Positions 24,939 to 32,236 of a DNA stretch of 64,000 nucleotides are shown piece by piece. The position numbers and the translations under genes were made by a program. The stretch lies in contig NZ_JAGMWN010000012.1 in assembly GCF_017963645.1 (NCBI RefSeq), forward strand, positions 38,965 to 102,964. Reading direction: 5' to 3'. Source of the stretch: Marivibrio halodurans (GTDB lineage: Bacteria; Pseudomonadota; Alphaproteobacteria; UBA8366; Aestuariispiraceae). The number at the start of each line of letters is the position of its first letter. Position 1 is the first letter of the stretch. The notes beneath the pieces were generated by a model, which was not told the DNA's origin, ran no database searches, and was given only the letters and a program-made list of their open reading frames with translations.

Positions 24939-25862
24939 ATGACGGAAGTGAGAGCGATGAACGAGGTCGACCAGATCATCGATTTCATGAGCAGCTGTTC
25001 GCTCGAGGTGACGCCGAACGGCGCCGCCAAGATCGACGACTTCCGCGATCTGCTGCGCGAGGGGCAGACGGTCTATGTCACCTTCCTGCCGGGCTCGGAC
25101 TTCGCCGACACGGTGACGACGGTCAAGAAGCTGAAGGCGCAGGGCATGCGCCCGGTGCCGCATCTCGCCGCGCGCTCGATCCCCTCCAAGGCGTTCCTGG
25201 AGGAGAACCTGAAGATGCTCCACGGGGAATGCCGGATCGACGAGGCATTGTTGATCGGCGGCGGCGTCGACAACCCGGTCGGCGAATTCACGGAGAGCAT
25301 GCAGGTTCTGCGCACCGGGCTGTTCCAGAAATACGGAATATCCAGGATCGGTGTCGCCGGCCATCCGGAGGGCAGCCCCGACATCCCGCCGGAGGAATGC
25401 GACCGCGCGATCCGCGAGAAAAACGCCTTCGCCAAGGAAAACGGGCTGTCGATGTATATCGCGACCCAGTTCTGCTTCGAGGCGGAGCCGATCGTCGAAT
25501 GGGACCGCCATCTGCGCGAGGAGGTCGGCAACGAATTACCGATCCATATCGGAATCCCCGGCCTCGCCACCATCAAGACCCTGCTCAAGCATGCCCAGCA
25601 ATGCGGCATCGGCAATTCGATGCGCGTGCTGACCCGTCAGGCGGCCAACATCACCAAGCTGATGACGGTGCGCGAACCGGACAAGCTGGTCCGCGATCTG
25701 GCGATGGAGCGGGCGCGCAATCCGGAATTCGGCGTGCGCCAGTGCCACCTCTATCCGCTGGGCGGGCTCAAGAAATCCGCCGCCTGGCTGCACGGCGTGC
25801 AGGACGGCAAGATCCAACTTCAGCGTAAGGGCGGCTTCTCCACCGAATATTCGGTGGAGTGA
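24939..25862 (+). CDS. Methylenetetrahydrofolate reductase, MetF-like
   Basis: A 307-residue MetF-fold flavoprotein. Marks include SLEVTPNGAAKIDDF at the FAD/folate site, VYVTFLPGSDFADTV, MRPVPHLAARSIPS, DEALLIGGGVDNPVGEF, GVAGHPEGSPDIP and the barrel end QCHLYPLGGLKKSAAWL. The G-H-P-E segment and R-P-H-L block match MTHF reductase. It is more divergent than E. coli MetF and belongs to the group seen next to split MetH. It reduces methylene-THF to methyl-THF, the methyl donor for the enzyme upstream. GGGAG precedes the ATG. Its last codons form a perfect palindrome with the 3' flank. Confidence 0.9.
   Translation: MTEVRAMNEVDQIIDFMSSCSLEVTPNGAAKIDDFRDLLREGQTVYVTFLPGSDFADTVTTVKKLKAQGMRPVPHLAARSIPSKAFLEENLKMLHGECRIDEALLIGGGVDNPVGEFTESMQVLRTGLFQKYGISRIGVAGHPEGSPDIPPEECDRAIREKNAFAKENGLSMYIATQFCFEAEPIVEWDRHLREEVGNELPIHIGIPGLATIKTLLKHAQQCGIGNSMRVLTRQAANITKLMTVREPDKLVRDLAMERARNPEFGVRQCHLYPLGGLKKSAAWLHGVQDGKIQLQRKGGFSTEYSVE
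25838..25859. terminator. Perfect 22-bp palindrome at the MetF-like gene's 3' end
   Basis: CTCCACCGAAT (25838-25848) is followed directly by its exact inverse complement ATTCGGTGGAG (25849-25859), just before the TGA. As RNA it folds as a 9-bp stem with an ATAT loop on either strand. It lies between convergent genes (the MetF-like gene and metZ), where a two-way terminator is useful. There is no T-run. The same peptide, STEYSVE, is encoded on both strands. Confidence 0.5.
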
Positions 25863-25899
25863 GCGGATAGCGGCCAGGGAATAACCGTCGGCGGGGATG

Positions 25900-27090
25900 T
25901 TAGCCCAGCGCCCGGTCCAGATCCGCGATCAGATCGTCCACGGTCTCCAGCCCGACCGACAGGCGGATAACGCCGTCGGAGATGCAGAGATGCGCGCGTT
26001 CCTCCGGCTTCAGGCGCTGGTGCGTCGTCGTCGCGGGGTGGGTGACGAGGCTCTTCGCATCGCCGAGATTGTTCGAGATATCGATCAGCCGCAGCGCGTT
26101 CAACACCTTGAAGGCCGCATCCTTGCCGCCCGCCACCTCGAAGGTGACGAGAGTGCCGTAGCCGCTCATCTGACGTTTCGCCAGATCGTGCTGGGCGAAG
26201 CTCTCGAGCCCCGGATACCAGACCTTCGTCACGCCCGCACCCCGGCCTTCGAGCCAACGGGCGATTCGCTCCGCGCTCTGGCACTGACGCTCGACCCGCA
26301 GTGGCAGCGTCTCCAGTCCCTTCACCATCACCCAGGCATTGAAGGGGGAGAGCGAGGGGCCGGTATGGCGATAGAAGGGCACGAACTTCTCGTCGATGAA
26401 GGCCTGGCTCGCCAACACCGCGCCACCGAGGCACCGTCCCTGCCCATCCATATGCTTGGTCGCGGAATATGTGACCACATCCGCGCCCAGTTCCATCGGC
26501 TTCTGCAGGAGCGGTGTCGCGAAGACGTTGTCGACCACCACGCACGCGCCGGCCGCGCGGGCCAGTTTCGACACCGCGGCCAGATCGACCATCTCCAGCA
26601 TCGGGTTGGAAGGCGTCTCCAGGAAAACCGCCTCCGCCCCCTGTTCAAGCGCATCCCGCCATTGGTCGAGATCCGTGCCGTCCACCATGGTGCAGGTGAC
26701 ACCGAAGCGCGGCAGGATTTCCGAGACGACGATCTTGCAGGAGCCGAAGAGCGCGCGGCTCGCCACGATCCGGTCGCCGGCGGAAAGCTGACAGGCCAGC
26801 GCGGAGAAAACCGCCGCCATGCCGCTCGCCGTGGCGCGGCAGGCCTCCGCCCCTTCCAAGCGCGCCAGGCGTTCCTCGAACATGGTGACGGTCGGGTTGC
26901 CGTAGCGGGAATAGATATAGGCGTCGGTCTCGCCCTTGAAGGCGGCCTCCGCCTGCTCCGCGCTGTCATAGACATAGCCGGAGGTAAGGAAGAGCGCCTC
27001 GCTCGTCTCCCGGAAGGGGCTGCGCTCCAACCCACCGCGTACCAGTTCCGTGTCCCGGCCCAGGCCGCCGTCCACCGGTTTCGAGGTCAT
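25900..27090 (-). CDS. metZ: O-succinylhomoserine sulfhydrylase
   Basis: A 396-residue Cys/Met-metabolism PLP enzyme. Marks: SGYVYDSAEQAEAAFKGE, IYSRYGNPTVTMFEERLA, CRATASGMAAVFSALA, VVVDNVFATPLLQKP and the PLP lysine Lys212 in TYSATKHMDGQG. The GQGRCLGGAV block after the lysine is typical of MetZ. It makes homocysteine from O-succinylhomoserine and sulfide, feeding the methyl-transfer island next door. I chose the ATG at 27090; another ATG lies three codons upstream. A rhodanese gene 71 bases upstream on the same strand is likely in the same operon. Confidence 0.93.
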   Translation of the reverse strand: MTSKPVDGGLGRDTELVRGGLERSPFRETSEALFLTSGYVYDSAEQAEAAFKGETDAYIYSRYGNPTVTMFEERLARLEGAEACRATASGMAAVFSALACQLSAGDRIVASRALFGSCKIVVSEILPRFGVTCTMVDGTDLDQWRDALEQGAEAVFLETPSNPMLEMVDLAAVSKLARAAGACVVVDNVFATPLLQKPMELGADVVTYSATKHMDGQGRCLGGAVLASQAFIDEKFVPFYRHTGPSLSPFNAWVMVKGLETLPLRVERQCQSAERIARWLEGRGAGVTKVWYPGLESFAQHDLAKRQMSGYGTLVTFEVAGGKDAAFKVLNALRLIDISNNLGDAKSLVTHPATTTHQRLKPEERAHLCISDGVIRLSVGLETVDDLIADLDRALG

Positions 27091-27161
27091 ACCGTCCATC
27101 CCGCGATCCAATCGAAAATACGAATATACCGTGAGCCGCTCGGTCGAGCGTCCAGTCCGGA

Positions 27162-27581
27162 TTAGCCCTGTTGCCAAGGCAGGCCGGCGACCTTCCAGCC
27201 ACCGACGGTGCCGCGATGCTGGGCCATGTCCTTGTCGCCCTCGAACCCTTCGGCCACGTTGTAGCAGTGGGCGTAGCCGGCCTCCGTCAGCGCGATCGCC
27301 GCATGCATCGACCGCACGCCGGACCGGCAGAGGAACAGCACCGGCACTTCCGGATCGGGAACGATGCGCGTCACCTGCTCCACGAACTCCGCATTGGGGG
27401 AGCCGTCGGGAAAGCGTTGCCACTCCACGAATTCCGCCTTGCGGTCGAGGGGGGAGAGATCGGGAACCCCGACATATTGCCATTCGGCCAGCGTGCGTAC
27501 GTCGATCAGCACCGCCGCCGGCTCCGATTCCAGCATCTTCCAGGCCGCTTTCGGATCAAGATCGCCCGCATAGTCCGCCAT
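27162..27581 (-). CDS. Single-domain rhodanese-like protein
   Basis: A 139-residue rhodanese domain with LIDVRTLAEWQYVGVPDL near the start and the active-site loop LCRSGVRSMHAA carrying the persulfide cysteine. It handles sulfane sulfur in the cytoplasm. The start MADYAGDLDPKAAW at 27581 is preferred; the open frame upstream codes a hydrophobic stretch unlike the family. The gene is upstream of metZ on the same strand, and this pair recurs in alphaproteobacteria, so it may supply or buffer reduced sulfur for homocysteine synthesis (inference). Confidence 0.9.
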   Translation of the reverse strand: MADYAGDLDPKAAWKMLESEPAAVLIDVRTLAEWQYVGVPDLSPLDRKAEFVEWQRFPDGSPNAEFVEQVTRIVPDPEVPVLFLCRSGVRSMHAAIALTEAGYAHCYNVAEGFEGDKDMAQHRGTVGGWKVAGLPWQQG

Positions 27582-27720
27582 CGGACCCAAACTCCCCTTG
27601 CCCTGTCGAAATCCTGCCGGCCCGCGACCGGCCCCATGCTCATAGAATAATTTCACACAAAAGAAAAGGACAAATGGGCGGTGCAACATATCGTTCGTGG
27701 AATATCGGGGCTAATGCGGC

Positions 27721-29424
27721 CTATGGACCGCGCGCCAGGGCGAGCGCCGCCACCTCGTCCGGGGCGAAGGGGATGGCGGGCGGCGCCAGCCCTTGCGCGG
27801 CGAGCGCGCGCTCGGCCTCCGGTCCGACACCACACAAAATCATGCGCACGCCACGCCGCGACGCCTTGCGGTGCAGCATCTCCAACGTCTGGACGGCGGT
27901 GGAATCGATCAGGGCGGTCCGGCTCAAATCGACGACCAAGGCGCTGTGCCTGTCCGCGATGCGGTCGAGGACGGCCCCGACCGACCCGGCCGCGCCGAAG
28001 AAGAAAACCCCCGTGATGCGCAGGATGACGACGTCCGGGTCGCTTGCCGTCCGCCCGTCATAGGCCTGGCGCCGGTCGGGCGCGCCATCCGCCCGGTCCT
28101 CGTCCACGAAGGGCCGGTCGGCACTGACCGCCGTCATGCGGGAAAGGCGGTGCAGGAACAGGACGGAGCCGAGCGCCACGCCCACCACGATCGCCTCCGT
28201 CAGGTCGCGCAGAACCGTGATCAGGAAGACGCAGCCCAGCACCGCCGCATCCCCCCGTGAAGAGCGAAACAGCGCCGAAAGCGCCTGCCATTCGATCATG
28301 TTCCAGGCGACGACCGCCAAGACCCCCGCAAGACAGGCGAGCGGGATATAGCCGGCGAGCGGCGCCGCCAGCCCCATGAAGGCCAGCAGGAACAGCGCAT
28401 GCAGCATGCCCGCGACCGGTCCGCGCGCGCCCGCGCGTACATTGGTGGCGGTGCGCGCGATCGTGCCCGTGACGCAGAGGCCCCCGAACAGGGCGGAGGC
28501 GCAGTTCGCCACCCCTTGCGCCGCCAACTCGCAATTCGACCGATGCCGCCGCCCCGTCATCCCGTCGGCCACCACGGCGGACAGCAAGGATTCGATCGCC
28601 CCCAACAGCGCGAAGCCAACGGCGTTTGGCGCCACCGCGACGATCTGCGCCCAGGACAGGTCGGGCAGGCTGGGGCTCGGCAAGGTGCGGGGCACACCGC
28701 CGAAAGCGCTCTCGATCGTCGCGACGGGCGCCGCCATCGCCGCCGCGGCGGCCGACGCCACGGCCACCGCGATCAACATGCCGGGCCAGCCGGGCCGGAA
28801 CCGTTTCACCCCGACGATCATCAGGATCGTCCCCGCCGCTATGCCGGCCGCCCAGGGATTGAAGGTTCCCAGGGACGCGGCCAGCACGGGCAGTTTCTCC
28901 AGGAACGGCCCGGGCTCATCCCCTTCCAGGGCAAGGCCGAGCAAGGGGCGCAACTGACTGGCGAAGATAATGACGGCGATGCCGGCGGTGAAGCCGACGG
29001 TCACGGGATAGGGGATGAACTTGATATAGGTGCCAAGCCGCAGCAGCCCCAAAACCGTCAACAGAAGCCCGGAGAGCAGGACCGCCGTGAACAACCCCTC
29101 CATTCCGTGCTGCTGGACCGTCGCCGCCACCAGCACGATGAAGGCCCCCGCCGGCCCACCGATCTGGAACCGGCTGCCACCCAGCGCCGACACCAGGAAG
29201 CCACCGACGATGGCGGTATAGAGCCCCTGGGCCGGCGTGCCGCCGGAGGCGATGGCGATCGCCATGGAAAGCGGCAGGGCGACGACGGCGACCGTCATTC
29301 CGGCGAGCGCGTCGTCCCGCAATCCGGCGAGGCCATAGCCCTCGCGCAGCACGGTCACGAGCTTCGGGGTGAAGAGTTCCGCGAAACTCGGCCGGGAAAT
29401 GGACGTGGCGGCGGGATCGGACAT
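27721..29424 (-). CDS. SulP-family inorganic anion transporter with STAS domain
   Basis: A 567-residue membrane protein. Ten or more hydrophobic helices fill residues 40-430, beginning with the SulP signature region ALAGMTVAVVALPLSMAIAIASG. Other marks are FQIGGPAGAFIVLVAATVQQ and LLGAIESLLSAVVADGMTG. A cytoplasmic STAS domain lies at about 465-560, with LVVDLSRTALIDSTAVQTLEML. It probably carries sulfate, bicarbonate or a related anion with Na+ or H+. Its place after the rhodanese/metZ genes (same strand, about 140 bases further upstream in transcription) is compatible with sulfate uptake, but specificity cannot be read from sequence. Confidence 0.93.
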   Translation of the reverse strand: MSDPAATSISRPSFAELFTPKLVTVLREGYGLAGLRDDALAGMTVAVVALPLSMAIAIASGGTPAQGLYTAIVGGFLVSALGGSRFQIGGPAGAFIVLVAATVQQHGMEGLFTAVLLSGLLLTVLGLLRLGTYIKFIPYPVTVGFTAGIAVIIFASQLRPLLGLALEGDEPGPFLEKLPVLAASLGTFNPWAAGIAAGTILMIVGVKRFRPGWPGMLIAVAVASAAAAAMAAPVATIESAFGGVPRTLPSPSLPDLSWAQIVAVAPNAVGFALLGAIESLLSAVVADGMTGRRHRSNCELAAQGVANCASALFGGLCVTGTIARTATNVRAGARGPVAGMLHALFLLAFMGLAAPLAGYIPLACLAGVLAVVAWNMIEWQALSALFRSSRGDAAVLGCVFLITVLRDLTEAIVVGVALGSVLFLHRLSRMTAVSADRPFVDEDRADGAPDRRQAYDGRTASDPDVVILRITGVFFFGAAGSVGAVLDRIADRHSALVVDLSRTALIDSTAVQTLEMLHRKASRRGVRMILCGVGPEAERALAAQGLAPPAIPFAPDEVAALALARGP

Positions 29425-29572
29425 GGGGACTCACCTGACGCAGGAAGGCCGGCGGCGGAAACCGCCGACAAGGGGACGTGAATGCGAGGGGTCCATTTGC
29501 GCCGAGCGCACCGGCCCGCGTCATGCGACGGATTGACGCGGAAGGCGGGCGTACCGCGCCCTTTCCCGGACG

Positions 29573-30562
29573 CTACCCGACCGCGCGGGTACCGGATTGG
29601 AAGGTGATCGGCATCCGCCCTTCCGCGAAACCATCGACCGATAGATCCCAGGAACCGTCCGGCCAGATGAATCGCGCCGTCCCGGCCACCGGGTCATAAA
29701 CCGCCGTATAGATCGTGCCGAAGCCCGTGCGATAGGCGTTGGTATAGAGCGGCGGCTTGGCGAAGGCGGCGATCAGGGCGTCCTCCGTCATGTCCGGATC
29801 GTTGATGCGGAAATGCAGGAACTGCTCGCGTTCCAGCGTCGCGGTGGCGCGCGCGTGATCGTGCCATTCGATCCGGCCCTGGTGGTTCGTGGCATAGGCG
29901 ACCGCCTTCACCACCGGCTTGCGGTCGGGCGCCAGATAGGCCGTGGCGAACCGCCCGCCGCGATCGACCACCGTCACGTTATAGGCCATGTGCGTCGGGA
30001 TGGAGGAGAGCGTCTCCGTCGCCTGGGCCACGGTCGAGCAGGTCTCCAGCACATAGCGCAGGATCAGCGGAATGCCGAAACCCGGGCCCACCGTCTTGCG
30101 CCCACCAAAGGTCAGGCTGATGGCCAGCCCACGCTCGTTCACCCCATCCAACACGCCCCACATGCAATCCGTCATCGCCAGGACGGATGTGCGGCCGAAG
30201 CGCGTCTTCATGATCAACCCGTCGGAAAGCGCGGGCGCGTAATCGTAATTGCGGATCAGCAAGGGCCGCTCGCCGAGCCACACCACCTGACTGCATCCGG
30301 AGATATAGGCGGGCGGCTTCCACAGGCTGAGGAACCGCGCCGCCAAGTCTCCGCCGCCCGCCCAGTCGCACAGCCGCTCATAGGTCTGCAGCAACTCCGG
30401 CATATGCGCGGCGATCGCATCGCGGCAGGCGACATAGGTCGGGCGCTGCTCCAACCCGTCGGAAAGGTACCAACGCCGATAGGCCGGCCAGAGCTGGGCG
30501 AAGAGAGTCGCCCATTTCCGGCCGGCCTTGTCGATCTCCAACGCCTGGAAGGTCAGTTCCAC
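29573..30562 (-). CDS. C45-family autoproteolytic acyltransferase/hydrolase
   Basis: A 329-residue Ntn-hydrolase of the peptidase C45/acyl-CoA:6-APA acyltransferase group. The maturation site is Gly89-Cys90 in YISGCSQVVWLGERP; self-cleavage would expose Cys90 as N-terminal nucleophile. The following LIRNYDY, GVLDGVNERGLAISLTFGGR and VYDPVAGTARFIWPDG match the family. Members transfer or remove acyl groups on amines. A GTG at 30562 is the only start that fits, with GGGG upstream. It begins 25 bases after the ATP-grasp stop, so the two are co-transcribed, and a role in finishing the ligase product is likely. Confidence 0.87.
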   Translation of the reverse strand: MELTFQALEIDKAGRKWATLFAQLWPAYRRWYLSDGLEQRPTYVACRDAIAAHMPELLQTYERLCDWAGGGDLAARFLSLWKPPAYISGCSQVVWLGERPLLIRNYDYAPALSDGLIMKTRFGRTSVLAMTDCMWGVLDGVNERGLAISLTFGGRKTVGPGFGIPLILRYVLETCSTVAQATETLSSIPTHMAYNVTVVDRGGRFATAYLAPDRKPVVKAVAYATNHQGRIEWHDHARATATLEREQFLHFRINDPDMTEDALIAAFAKPPLYTNAYRTGFGTIYTAVYDPVAGTARFIWPDGSWDLSVDGFAEGRMPITFQSGTRAVG

Positions 30563-30587
30563 CCTATCGCCCCGATCGCGCCCCGTT

Positions 30588-32162
30588 CTAGAGGATCTTG
30601 TAGGCGCCCGATTGCGGCACCGGCTGCAGGCCGCGCCCCTTGAACTTGGCGCGCATACCGTCGATCCATTTCTTCGCCCGGGTATTGAGCCGGAAATTGT
30701 CGGTCATCAAGCGCCCGCGCGTCACCAGGATGCCGAGGTCCGCGCCCTCGTAACGATAATCCCCGACACCGGAGATGCGCAGGAAGAAGGCCTCGTTCTC
30801 GCTCGCCACCGCGCGGCGGTGATAGTCGAAACGGGAATAGTCGATGCTGCCGTCCTCGTTCATGTGATAGATGCCGCTCTCCGGCGCCTCGGTGATTATA
30901 TCGACCGAATCCTGCGTATGCTTCATCACATATTGCGACCAGCTGTCGATATTGTCCGGGTCCGACCAGCGGCCGTTCAGCGCGTGCACGTCGAGTTCGA
31001 ACGGCACGTCGGAGAATTCCAGCAGATGGAACAGGAAGAGCGGCGCGTCGGCATGGGCGAAAGCCGCGTGATTGGTCATCGAACTGGCCCCGGTGATGCG
31101 GGGGTTGAGCTCACCCAGATACATCTCCTCCGTCTCGGTATCGATCAAGAAGTCGAGCTCGAAATAGCCGCGATAGCCTTCCTTGCGAAGCTGCTCGCCG
31201 AACTTGAAGGTATAGTCGCGGGCCTTCTCGCGAATCTCGGGCGTGAAGCTGTCGGCGAAGATCTCGTTGCCGCACCAGCCCCCTTTATAGGGGGTCAGTT
31301 CCTTGAACCCGACCAGTTCCGTCATCAGGGGACCGACGATAGTCCCCTGCTTGGTGGTGCAGGCCTCGATCGCGGAGCCACGGCAGTTGATCCGCTTCAT
31401 CACCTTGATCTCGCCCTGGCCGACGATCTCCGACTGGTGGCGCTTGAAATCCTGCTCGGAGGAGATGAAGAAGGTCGTGTGGCCGCTATCGCCATAGGCC
31501 GATTGCAGCACGAGGTCCGGGCCCAGGTCCTTCGACACCCGCCGCAGATCCTCATAGGAATCGATCCGGGCGAGCACGTTCGGCACGGAAGGCACGCCCG
31601 CCTTGTCGCCGATGCGCACGGTCTCGATCTTGTTGTCGACGCGGTTGCGCAGCTTCGCCTTCGGAAACCACACCTTCATGCCGGCCTTGCGGGCCAGGGC
31701 CTCCGTCTCGTCGTCGAACATCAGGAAGACGCCGGCCGGATGACGGCCCAGGCGGTCGGTGAAATCCAATACCTCCTTATGCTGGAGGAGGTAGTTATTG
31801 ATATCCTCGATCGACTGGAACTCCGCATGCGGCGCCTCGGAGGGAACGAAAACGTTCGGATGGCGGCCGTCATAGCAGTCGATATAATTGATATATTTGA
31901 AATTCCGAACCCACTCATCCATGCCGAGAAGGTTGAAGTTCGTCGCGCTGATAAAGACGATCGGCCGCTCGTTGCGATGGAAGAAGCGGCGGATGTCCGA
32001 CATTCCGCGCAGCACTTTTTTCGGCTTACGCGCCGGTGCGTGCTTCGCCGTGGTTTTCTGGGCGGACGCCGCCTTCGCGGCCATCTTCTTTGCCCCGACC
32101 TTCTTCGTTCCAGCCTTCTTCGTGCCGGCCTTCTTGGCGGTGGCTTTCCTCGGTGCAGCCAT
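30588..32162 (-). CDS. ATP-grasp ligase with lysine/alanine-rich histone-H1-like N-terminal tail
   Basis: A 524-residue protein. Residues 2-50 are Lys/Ala repeats (AKKAG, TKKAG, TKKVG, AKKMA) like histone H1 or AlgP tails. From about 55 an unusual pre-domain (RPIVFISATNFNLLGMDEW) leads into an ATP-grasp fold: DLVLQSAYGDSGHTTFF as phosphate-binding loop, GYFELDFLIDTETEEMYLGELNPRITGAS as metal/substrate loop with the E-x-N-P-R motif. It should join a carboxylate to an amine or carbon nucleophile using ATP. It sits between the decarboxylase and C45 genes in one operon. Databases tend to call this group 'biotin carboxylase', but no biotin-related features are seen. Confidence 0.85.
   Translation of the reverse strand: MAAPRKATAKKAGTKKAGTKKVGAKKMAAKAASAQKTTAKHAPARKPKKVLRGMSDIRRFFHRNERPIVFISATNFNLLGMDEWVRNFKYINYIDCYDGRHPNVFVPSEAPHAEFQSIEDINNYLLQHKEVLDFTDRLGRHPAGVFLMFDDETEALARKAGMKVWFPKAKLRNRVDNKIETVRIGDKAGVPSVPNVLARIDSYEDLRRVSKDLGPDLVLQSAYGDSGHTTFFISSEQDFKRHQSEIVGQGEIKVMKRINCRGSAIEACTTKQGTIVGPLMTELVGFKELTPYKGGWCGNEIFADSFTPEIREKARDYTFKFGEQLRKEGYRGYFELDFLIDTETEEMYLGELNPRITGASSMTNHAAFAHADAPLFLFHLLEFSDVPFELDVHALNGRWSDPDNIDSWSQYVMKHTQDSVDIITEAPESGIYHMNEDGSIDYSRFDYHRRAVASENEAFFLRISGVGDYRYEGADLGILVTRGRLMTDNFRLNTRAKKWIDGMRAKFKGRGLQPVPQSGAYKIL
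32082..32141. repeat. Four imperfect 15-bp tandem repeats coding the Lys-Lys tail
   Basis: Units at 32082-32096, 32097-32111, 32112-32126 and 32127-32141 share the core CCTTCTT on the plus strand. They encode the five-residue repeats of the ATP-grasp protein's N-terminal tail. In-frame expansion or loss would lengthen or shorten the tail without breaking the gene. Confidence 0.75.
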
Positions 32163-32236
32163 GACGCAATGTCTCCCTGTTCTCGCCTGCGGTCCCTATC
32201 GCTTCGATTAGCCCCCGGTCGGCCGGTATGCCCGGC

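Noticed and set aside
27091..27161. SAM-II type riboswitch before metZ
   Set aside because: The 71-base gap has a small CGCTC/GAGCG hairpin but lacks the pseudoknot sequence pattern of SAM-II, and the gap is short.
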